Source: Pseudomonadota bacterium (GTDB taxonomy: Bacteria > Bdellovibrionota > Bacteriovoracia > Bacteriovoracales > Bacteriovoracaceae). Taken from it: DNA of 9,229 nt. This document shows, piece by piece, positions 1 to 5,090 of the stretch. Position 1 is the first letter of the stretch, and each line of letters opens with the position of its first letter. The stretch spans positions 1-9,229 of the forward strand of contig JAEYUK010000220.1 in the NCBI GenBank assembly GCA_023432655.1, in the 5' to 3' direction. Both the position numbers and the translations under genes were made by a program. A model generated the notes under the pieces. That model did no database searches and was not told where the DNA came from. It worked only from the letters and a program-made list of their open reading frames with translations.

Positions 1-1
1 T

Positions 2-178
2 TATGGTCGGAATAAAGCTTTCTTCGATCGATCTCTTTTAGATGATAAAGGAGTTTTAAGACGACGCTTCGCTCGTGGGAGACGAGAGTCTTGGTATCAA
101 AAAATAAGGTATGATCGGTTAAATGTGAAAGTTTCATGCTTGACTTTTACGGAAAAGTTACGTACAAGTCAAGTATAA
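2..178 (+). CDS. 3' end of an unrecognised gene (partial)
   Basis: A frame that is open from the left edge runs for 58 codons to a TAA at 176-178. The other two forward frames close early (frame 1 stops at its fifth codon). The visible C-terminus is basic and aromatic, with a run near residues 20-28 of RRRFARGRR type followed by ESWYQ, and it ends in LRTSQV. I do not recognise it and see no domain. An open run of this length could arise by chance, so the case for a real gene rests on protein-like composition and on position: it stops just before the leader of the next rightward gene. The start lies outside the window. Confidence 0.4.
   Translation, partial: YGRNKAFFDRSLLDDKGVLRRRFARGRRESWYQKIRYDRLNVKVSCLTFTEKLRTSQV
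139..173 (+). repeat. 8-bp inverted repeat over the candidate promoter
   Basis: CTTGACTT at 139-146 is repeated as its exact reverse complement AAGTCAAG at 166-173, separated by 19 bases, with arm centres 27 bp apart. The left arm contains the candidate -35 and the right arm overlaps the candidate -10 region. A second, competing small hairpin is nested inside: ACTTTT (143-148), loop ACGG, AAAAGT (153-158). It could be a repressor operator or an RNA fold; no T-run follows, so it does not look like an intrinsic terminator. Confidence 0.4.
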
Positions 179-179
179 A
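140..179 (+). promoter_or_regulatory. possible sigma-70-type promoter for the 312-1643 genes
   Basis: TTGACT at 140-145 matches five of six bases of the -35 consensus. At 17 bases spacing lies TACAAG (163-168, four of six), and slightly further TATAAA (174-179, five of six but too far from this -35). Either would start a transcript with an untranslated leader of roughly 130 bases. The site overlaps the end of the preceding reading frame, and its boxes coincide with an inverted repeat. This is inference from weak consensus matches only. Confidence 0.27.
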
Positions 180-218
180 AAACATTGGCCGGATTTACTT
201 TCGCCGGCGGAAGTGAAG

Positions 219-254
219 AGGAGGTAGAAAAACTTGCCCATTAAAGTAGATTAG
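219..254 (+). promoter_or_regulatory. consensus ribosome site followed by a 6-codon frame
   Basis: AGGAGGT at 219-225 is a perfect match to the anti-Shine-Dalgarno end of 16S rRNA. Eight bases later a TTG (234-236) opens a frame of only six codons (MPIKVD) that ends with TAG at 252-254. No longer frame starts within range. It may be a leader peptide, the remnant of a decayed gene start, or a chance purine run. The codon at 234 being TTG rather than ATG lowers confidence. Confidence 0.22.
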
Positions 255-273
255 TCAGTTAGGAGCTCCTTTC

Positions 274-315
274 ATGATGAGTTCTACCGATAAGAATTTA
301 TCGGAGAACATATGA
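274..315 (+). CDS. 13-codon leader peptide coupled to the 312 gene
   Basis: ATG at 274 is preceded by AGGAG (261-265) with eight bases of spacing, a better ribosome site than that of the following gene. The frame encodes MMSSTDKNLSENI and ends with TGA at 313-315, overlapping the ATG of the next gene at 312 in an ATGA junction. An in-frame TAG at 247-249 shows it is not the tail of a longer gene. Its whole length spans the hairpin at 281-309 that covers the downstream ribosome site, so ribosomes translating it would open that hairpin. The peptide itself matches nothing I know; the proposed role is in translational coupling. Such short frames also arise by chance. Confidence 0.4.
   Translation: MMSSTDKNLSENI
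281..309 (+). promoter_or_regulatory. hairpin sequestering the ribosome site of the 312 gene
   Basis: GTTCT (281-285) pairs with AGAAC (305-309) and CCGATAA (287-293) with TTATCGG (298-304). This gives a 12-bp stem with one bulged A (286) and a four-base GAAT loop. The GGAG ribosome site at 303-306 lies fully in the 3' arm, and the stem ends three bases before the ATG at 312. Such a fold should repress initiation until it melts, for example by heat (RNA thermometer) or by a ribosome translating the upstream short frame. A DNA-level operator is an alternative reading. Confidence 0.55.
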
Positions 316-632
316 AATATTTTTTTGGCCTAATGCTGTCCTTATTTTTTTTGAATTCTTATGCAGATGAAATTCGTGTAAAGCGCATGACTCGAGATAG
401 GAACTTAGAGCGAAGTTATATTCTTACGACGAATTTGTCGGATGAAGTTGCTATTGATTGCCAAAGTTTTATCCAAGGTCTTCGGATAGGGGAGAAAGAA
501 AGTGCGGTCATGTTTATGCTTGATCCCTATGAATGTGAGGCTATGCAAGAGCGGATAAGAAAAAGCTTACGAAGACTCCAGAATCATTGTATTGATGTGG
601 AAGAGGATATACGCGCTGATTATAGCTGTTAG
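312..632 (+). CDS. small exported four-cysteine protein, unknown function
   Basis: A 106-residue protein of no family I recognise. Residues 1-18 form a Sec-type signal peptide: MK, then a Phe/Leu-rich hydrophobic stretch ending NSYA before DE, consistent with signal peptidase I cleavage after A18. There is no lipobox cysteine. The mature part of about 88 residues is highly charged and has exactly four cysteines (C50, C75, C93 and the final residue C106), which suggests two disulfides in the periplasm or outside the cell. Residues 76-100 look helical. The ATG at 312 is chosen because it starts the signal peptide and has GGAG at 303-306; that site is inside a strong hairpin and the start overlaps the stop of a 13-codon upstream frame. 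It lies 6 bases before the methyltransferase gene and is probably cotranscribed with it, though no functional link is apparent. Confidence 0.75.
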   Translation: MKYFFGLMLSLFFLNSYADEIRVKRMTRDRNLERSYILTTNLSDEVAIDCQSFIQGLRIGEKESAVMFMLDPYECEAMQERIRKSLRRLQNHCIDVEEDIRADYSC

Positions 633-638
633 AGAATT

Positions 639-1643
639 ATGAAATTAAGTGAGCTACTTCCACACCTTATTTATGATTTTAAATCTGAAGCTGATTTAAT
701 ACGGGCCATTGATGAGATCTCGTTAAAGTTTACTAAAGAACGAGATAAGATCGGTGATTATCTTAAGGATCCGCGATTAGTTGCTGCTTATACGGCGTTT
801 TATTTTTTAACCAATATTCCAAAGCTAGAAGAGGTTTTAAAATGGATGCCGGAAGAGTGGGTTGATACTTTAAAAAGCTGCGACTTTATTGATCTCGGGG
901 CTGGGCCTGGAACTTTTAGCTTGGCGTGGAAAACTCTCGGTGGGCAAGGAGATTTCTACCAGGTGGAAAAATCTGTCATCATGAGAGAGCAAGGACTTAA
1001 AATCTGGAAGGGACTTCATACGGATGATCTTTTTCAAAATGGACACTACGGATGGACTAATGAAAATCCGAAGTTTGTTCTTTTTGGTCATTCGGCCAAT
1101 GAAATGGGAAGTCGAGTGGCCATTGAGTATTTGGAAAAAATTAATCCTGAACATGTGCTCTTTATTGAGCCAGGAACAAAAAGTTATTTTTCTGAAATGC
1201 TTAAGATAAGAGAATATCTTCTTACCAAAAAGTATGATGTGCTCTATCCATGTCCTAATGAAGGACAGTGCCCGTTGTTAGGCAAAGATGACTGGTGTCA
1301 CCAGTTTATCCATGTGGACCAGGACTCAGAAATTGAGCGGATTTCGCAGATGGCCCGAAAGGATCGTAGGCTTCTCCCTTTAACGGTGCATGCTTATTCT
1401 CGGACTTATAAGACTAAGAATCCGGAGGAGCGTTTGGTGAGGGTATTTCCGGAGACTAAATTTAGTTTTGAATGGGAAGTTTGCCACCTAAATCAGCTTG
1501 AGCGTTATCAGATTATGAAAAGAGATCTCACTAAAAGTGAGATAAAAGACATAGGGGCAGTTCTGGCCGGCGCAGCGCTGGAAACTGAACTTTTAAAGTC
1601 ACTTGAGTCGTATAAACGGGTCAAAATTCTGAAAGTTAAATAA
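639..1643 (+). CDS. Rsm22/METTL17-family ribosome-assembly methyltransferase-like protein
   Basis: A 334-residue cytoplasmic protein of the Rsm22 family, whose mitochondrial members (yeast Rsm22, human METTL17) act in assembly of the small ribosomal subunit. A helical N-terminus (1-80) precedes a class I Rossmann fold. Motif I is DLGAGPGT (85-92); an acidic residue E110 follows at the expected place; HSANEMG (151-157) and FIEPGT (175-180) are later family motifs. Cysteines C205, C211 and C220 in the pattern CPNEGQCP...DWCH, with C282 about 60 residues on, match the four-cysteine iron-sulfur site described for METTL17. Bacterial members are little studied, so whether this one methylates rRNA or only aids assembly is open. 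Its start is 6 bases after the previous stop, and its only ribosome site is a weak AGAG overlapping that stop, which implies coupling to the upstream gene. No frameshift or truncation is seen. Confidence 0.85.
   Translation: MKLSELLPHLIYDFKSEADLIRAIDEISLKFTKERDKIGDYLKDPRLVAAYTAFYFLTNIPKLEEVLKWMPEEWVDTLKSCDFIDLGAGPGTFSLAWKTLGGQGDFYQVEKSVIMREQGLKIWKGLHTDDLFQNGHYGWTNENPKFVLFGHSANEMGSRVAIEYLEKINPEHVLFIEPGTKSYFSEMLKIREYLLTKKYDVLYPCPNEGQCPLLGKDDWCHQFIHVDQDSEIERISQMARKDRRLLPLTVHAYSRTYKTKNPEERLVRVFPETKFSFEWEVCHLNQLERYQIMKRDLTKSEIKDIGAVLAGAALETELLKSLESYKRVKILKVK
1525..1543 (+). repeat. perfect 8-bp hairpin inside the methyltransferase gene
   Basis: ATCTCACT (1525-1532) and AGTGAGAT (1536-1543) form a perfect stem around an AAA loop, about 100 bases before the end of the methyltransferase gene, over codons for residues 296-302. 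No T-run follows on either strand, so it is not a standard terminator. It may only reflect codon choice. Confidence 0.35.
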
Positions 1644-1658
1644 TCTTCTATCCTGACA

Positions 1659-1686
1659 CTTGACGACGTTCATTTCACTCCCATCT
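1659..1686 (+). promoter_or_regulatory. candidate heat-shock (sigma-32) promoter of the Clp gene
   Basis: CTTGAC at 1659-1664 matches the sigma-32 -35 core CTTGAA at five of six bases. After 14 bases, TCCCATCT at 1679-1686 matches the -10 consensus CCCCATNT at all but one defined position. Spacing is within the known 13-17 range, and the gene downstream is a Clp-type chaperone, a classic member of this regulon. A sigma-70 reading (TTGACG at 1660 with TATAAA at 1687) needs a 21-base spacer and fits less well. Transcription would begin near 1691-1693, leaving a leader of about 27 bases. Confidence 0.6.
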
Positions 1687-1715
1687 TATAAATAATAAAT
1701 CACGAAAGGGAGTGA
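1675..1715 (+). repeat. inverted repeat linking the -10 box and the Clp ribosome site
   Basis: TCACTCCC (1675-1682) is the exact reverse complement of GGGAGTGA (1708-1715), with 25 AT-rich bases between. The left arm overlaps the heat-shock -10 box and the right arm contains the GGAG ribosome site (1709-1712) of the Clp gene. Arms centred 33 bp apart (about three helical turns) would suit a DNA-binding repressor. It is not the CIRCE element bound by HrcA. In an RNA read through from upstream the two arms could pair and close the ribosome site; an RNA begun at the local promoter would lack the left arm. Confidence 0.5.
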
Positions 1716-1718
1716 TGT

Positions 1719-4115
1719 ATGAATAAATTCGATCAAGTAGTTTTAGGTGCTCTGGATATTGCTCAATCAGAAGCTTTAAAGCGTAAAAATACGGAACTAT
1801 TTCCAGAACATCTACTTCTGGGTTTAATTCTTAATAAGGCTTCTTACGTCTCTAAAGCGATGAAGGATAACGTAAAGGAAGTTGAAGCCCTTATGGATAA
1901 GCTTCCTCGTACTTCTGGTCAGGTTTCAATCGAGAATCTCAGGATGTCATCGAAGCTTCAGGAATGGATTACTGTCGCTTCCGGGGACGCCGTTCAACAA
2001 GGTAAACAAGAAGTTTCTGAAAAGTTTCTTCTTAAATTTTTACCGCAATTCTTCCCAACTTTAAAAGTGGACTATAACAAGTTCGCTGAAGCGAGTGAAG
2101 AAGTGGAGGTTCCCAGTTTTCTCGTCAACCTTAATGAAATGGCCGAAGGTGGAAAACTCGATCCTGTCATCGGGAGGACCAAAGAAATCAGATCAGTCAT
2201 TGAAATATTGGGTCGAAGGTCCAAAAACAATCCAGTTCTCGTGGGCCCCGCTGGAGTTGGAAAGACAGCGATCGTGGAAGGACTCGCAGAACAAATTGTA
2301 AAGGGCCAGGTGCCGGATGTGCTGAAAGGTAAAACCGTCTACTCTTTGGAGATGGGATCTCTCATGGCCGGTACTAAGTACCGTGGTGACTTTGAAGAAC
2401 GTATTCAGAATCTCTTGAAATTTGTGAAATCTAAATCCGGCGAAGTGGTGCTCTTTATTGATGAGATTCACCAACTCGTTGGTGCTGGCCGAACTGATGG
2501 CGCCATGGATGCGGCCAATCTGCTAAAACCTGCTCTGGCCCGAGGCGAACTTCACTGCATCGGTGCCACCACTTTTGATGAATATCAAAAGTATATTCTG
2601 AATGATCCTGCACTGGAGCGTAGATTCCGTTCAGTTCCTGTGAATGAACCAAGTAAAGAGGATTCGGTAGAAATTCTCATGGGTGTGCGTTCAAAAATGG
2701 AAGCTCACCACGGTGTAAAGATCTCAGACGATGCTATTTATAATGCTGTTTTCCTCTCAGATCAGTACATCACTGATAAGAACTTACCGGATAAGGCCAT
2801 CGATTTACTCGATGAGGCTTCCAGTGCTCTTAAATTATCAGCGGAGGCGATGCCGGCGAAGCTAGTTGAACTTGAAGCAGAACTTCGCTCTAAGAAGATT
2901 TATGCCCAGATGGAGAAAGATAATACTGATCTGAAAAATGAAATTGCGACATTGGAAGAGAAATTCAATGAAGGAAAAAAGAATTGGGAGAAAGAGATTA
3001 GCTCTCTTAAAAAAGTTTCGGAAATTAAAAACCGCATCGATCGCTTACGTTTTGAGCTGGAAAATGCAGAAAGAAATCAGAACTACGAGGAAGCTTCTAA
3101 AATTAAATACATGCTCATACCTCAGACTGAAAAAGAACTTACTACTTTTCAACATGAGTGGATTTTAAACAAGAAGCACATCGCTCAAGTGATTTCCCGA
3201 CAGACCGGAATTCCTCTAGAGAAGATTTTAAAATCCAAACAAGACTCGATCCTTCATCTGGAAGAGTTTTTAAATCGCAGGGTTTTTGGTCAGGAAGAAG
3301 CAATTCATGAAATCAGTGAGACGCTGATCGCAAGTTATGCTGGTCTTTCCGATGAAACCAGACCCCTGGGTTCATTCCTACTCTTAGGGCCAACTGGGGT
3401 AGGTAAAACTGAAACGGCCAAGGCCTTAACTCAGTACCTTTTTGATAATGAAGAGAACATCGTGCGCTTTGATTTATCTGAATTCTCGGAGAAGCATTCA
3501 GTGGCAAAACTCATCGGTGCTCCTGCGGGATATGTGGGCTATGAAGAAGGTGGCGTTTTAACCGAGGCCATCCGGCGTAAGCCTTATGCCGTAGTCCTCT
3601 TTGATGAGGTAGAGAAGGCCCATCCGGATTTTGCTGATATTCTTCTTCAGATCCTCGATGACGGTCGTCTGACAGATAATAAAGGGCGTACTGTAAATTT
3701 TAAGAACACCATCATCATGATGACTTCGAACTCGAAGAACCCGAAGGAAGATTTTAAACCTGAGGTCCTCGGCCGAATTGATGCTGTTTTAAACTTCCAC
3801 GGCCTTGATAAACGCATTATGAAGGAACTTGTGAATAAGCAAGTCCGCCTTCTGAACGAGCGTCTCAAGTCGAAGAAAGTTATTCTAAGGCTCGATGAAA
3901 AGGCCTATGAAACTCTGGCAGATCAAGGATTTGATTTCCAGTATGGGGCGAGACCTTTGAATGCTGTTTTTCAGAAGCTTGTGACAAGACCGCTCTCGAA
4001 GAAGATCTTAGAGGGAATTCTCCCAGAAGGGGAAATCACCATGAGTTGGAATGGGCAGGAGATGATAGTTATCACTGACACTACCTCTCATGAAAACGAG
4101 CAAAGTCTTCAATGA
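1719..4115 (+). CDS. clpB: ClpB-like AAA+ chaperone (Hsp100 family), divergent
   Basis: A 798-residue Hsp100 ATPase expected to form a cytoplasmic hexamer that threads aggregated proteins through its pore. An N-domain (1-115; second Clp_N half degenerate) precedes AAA-1: Walker A GPAGVGKT 176-183, pore loop KYRGDFEER 220-228, Walker B VVLFIDE 243-249, arginine fingers R301/R302. A coiled-coil region at 376-500 aligns over its full length with the ClpB middle domain, unlike ClpA, which has none, or ClpC, which has a short one. AAA-2 has Walker A GPTGVGKT 557-564, pore loop GYVGYEEGG 604-612, Walker B AVVLFDE 624-630, sensor N671, arginine finger R686 and sensor-2 GARP 743-746. It is about 60 residues shorter than E. 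coli ClpB: some 30 are missing before AAA-1 and about 23 between TSN and the PE.xxRID motif of AAA-2 (672-680). That gap is where ClpA/ClpC/ClpX carry the ClpP-docking loop, so partnership with ClpP is unlikely. GGAG at 1709-1712 supports the ATG at 1719. A canonical ClpB may exist elsewhere, making this a paralogue. Confidence 0.85.
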   Translation: MNKFDQVVLGALDIAQSEALKRKNTELFPEHLLLGLILNKASYVSKAMKDNVKEVEALMDKLPRTSGQVSIENLRMSSKLQEWITVASGDAVQQGKQEVSEKFLLKFLPQFFPTLKVDYNKFAEASEEVEVPSFLVNLNEMAEGGKLDPVIGRTKEIRSVIEILGRRSKNNPVLVGPAGVGKTAIVEGLAEQIVKGQVPDVLKGKTVYSLEMGSLMAGTKYRGDFEERIQNLLKFVKSKSGEVVLFIDEIHQLVGAGRTDGAMDAANLLKPALARGELHCIGATTFDEYQKYILNDPALERRFRSVPVNEPSKEDSVEILMGVRSKMEAHHGVKISDDAIYNAVFLSDQYITDKNLPDKAIDLLDEASSALKLSAEAMPAKLVELEAELRSKKIYAQMEKDNTDLKNEIATLEEKFNEGKKNWEKEISSLKKVSEIKNRIDRLRFELENAERNQNYEEASKIKYMLIPQTEKELTTFQHEWILNKKHIAQVISRQTGIPLEKILKSKQDSILHLEEFLNRRVFGQEEAIHEISETLIASYAGLSDETRPLGSFLLLGPTGVGKTETAKALTQYLFDNEENIVRFDLSEFSEKHSVAKLIGAPAGYVGYEEGGVLTEAIRRKPYAVVLFDEVEKAHPDFADILLQILDDGRLTDNKGRTVNFKNTIIMMTSNSKNPKEDFKPEVLGRIDAVLNFHGLDKRIMKELVNKQVRLLNERLKSKKVILRLDEKAYETLADQGFDFQYGARPLNAVFQKLVTRPLSKKILEGILPEGEITMSWNGQEMIVITDTTSHENEQSLQ

Positions 4116-5089
4116 GAAAAGTTTTTTTAGTTTTAACTCTGGCCCTAGTAGGAACACTTGCTCAGGGCCAGAGTCATTTTGATGGAAAGAGATTCTTTAA
4201 TCCAGGTCAGGATGATTTAAAATCATTCTGGCAGGTCATTAAGTGGCAGCTTATCGGCGATAAGGCCCATTGGCCTACGGATGTGCCCAATAAAAATTAT
4301 CCTCTTAGACCCCTGGCCTCTGATGAAAAAGGGGTGGTGAGTTTTATCAATCACGCAACCTTTCTCATTCAATTGCCAGGTCTAAATATCCTCACCGATC
4401 CCATCTACTCAGAACGGGCGAGCCCTTTTACTTTTATAGGGCCTAAGAGGGCCCGGGCCCCGGGAATTTCATTGGTTGATCTTCCGCCTATTGATGTGGT
4501 GCTGATTTCTCACAATCATTATGATCATCTGGATGTTGAAACGCTTAAACTTCTGGATGCCAAATACAAGCCGCTCTTTTTAGTCCCTCTGAGGGATGAG
4601 AAAATTTTAAATGAAGCGGGAATCCAAAATGTAAAACCGATGGATTGGTGGGAAGAAGTGAGTGTGAAGGGGAATCGCTTTATATTTGCTCCGGCCAAGC
4701 ACTGGTCGGCGCGCTCCCTGTGGGACAAGAATGAAAGTCTTTGGGGAAGCTTCATGATCGCAAATGAAGCGACTAAAATTTATTTTGGCGGCGACACCGG
4801 TTACTCCAATCATTTTCTGGATATCAAAGTGCGCTTAGGAGCTCCGGATGTGGCGTTACTTCCGATTGGGGCCTATGAACCACGATGGTTTATGGCGGCC
4901 CACCATATGAATCCTGAGGAAGCTTTAAAGGCCCACCAGGATCTGGAGGCCACGCGCTCTATCGGCATGCACTTTGGGACGTTTCAACTATCAGATGAAG
5001 CGATAGACGCTCCCGAGAAAGATCTTATCAAGGCCAAAAAAGACCAGGAGTTTTTAGTGCTGGATCAAGGGCAGTCGCTGGTTTTTTAA
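4112..5089 (+). CDS. exported metallo-beta-lactamase-fold hydrolase (NAPE-PLD/UlaG-like)
   Basis: A 325-residue metal-dependent hydrolase. A signal peptide (1-19, MRKVFLVLTLALVGTLAQG) predicts export. The metallo-beta-lactamase fold starts with FINHATFLIQ (78-87) and LTDPIYS (94-100). The metal ligands are visible: HNHYDH (H134, H136, D138, H139), H197 in AKHWS, D228 in GGDTGY and H287 in MHFGTF. The order and the wording around the ligands resemble the NAPE-hydrolysing phospholipase D branch, which cleaves N-acylated phosphatidylethanolamine, and related UlaG-type lactonases. The true substrate cannot be told from sequence; a lipid or acylated envelope compound is only an inference from export and family. 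The start overlaps the Clp stop as ATGA and lacks a strong ribosome site, so translation is probably coupled to the Clp gene and shares its heat-shock promoter. An unprocessed signal would leave it as an inner-membrane-anchored periplasmic enzyme. Confidence 0.82.
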   Translation: MRKVFLVLTLALVGTLAQGQSHFDGKRFFNPGQDDLKSFWQVIKWQLIGDKAHWPTDVPNKNYPLRPLASDEKGVVSFINHATFLIQLPGLNILTDPIYSERASPFTFIGPKRARAPGISLVDLPPIDVVLISHNHYDHLDVETLKLLDAKYKPLFLVPLRDEKILNEAGIQNVKPMDWWEEVSVKGNRFIFAPAKHWSARSLWDKNESLWGSFMIANEATKIYFGGDTGYSNHFLDIKVRLGAPDVALLPIGAYEPRWFMAAHHMNPEEALKAHQDLEATRSIGMHFGTFQLSDEAIDAPEKDLIKAKKDQEFLVLDQGQSLVF

Positions 5090-5090
5090 A

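Noticed and set aside
188..208. GCCGG/CCGGC inverted repeat after the first stop codon, considered as a terminator
   Set aside because: The stem is only 5 bp with an 11-base loop and no T-run follows.
870..1154. 94-codon open frame on the minus strand
   Set aside because: It is antisense to the well-supported methyltransferase gene, has no ribosome site and shows no domain.
1660..1692. Sigma-70 promoter reading for the Clp gene (TTGACG with TATAAA)
   Set aside because: The 21-base spacer is too long, while the sigma-32 boxes fit with normal spacing.
1675..1715. CIRCE element for HrcA upstream of the Clp gene
   Set aside because: CIRCE has TTAGCACTC-N9-GAGTGCTAA; the arms here differ in sequence and are 25 bases apart.
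2193..2652. Two overlapping minus-strand open frames inside the Clp gene
   Set aside because: The plus frame carries the conserved ATPase motifs exactly here; the antisense frames overlap each other and are compositional shadows.
4448..4463. GC-rich palindromic patch (GGGCCCGGGCCC)
   Set aside because: It falls in codons for RARAPG of the hydrolase and is explained by that peptide; no feature follows from it.
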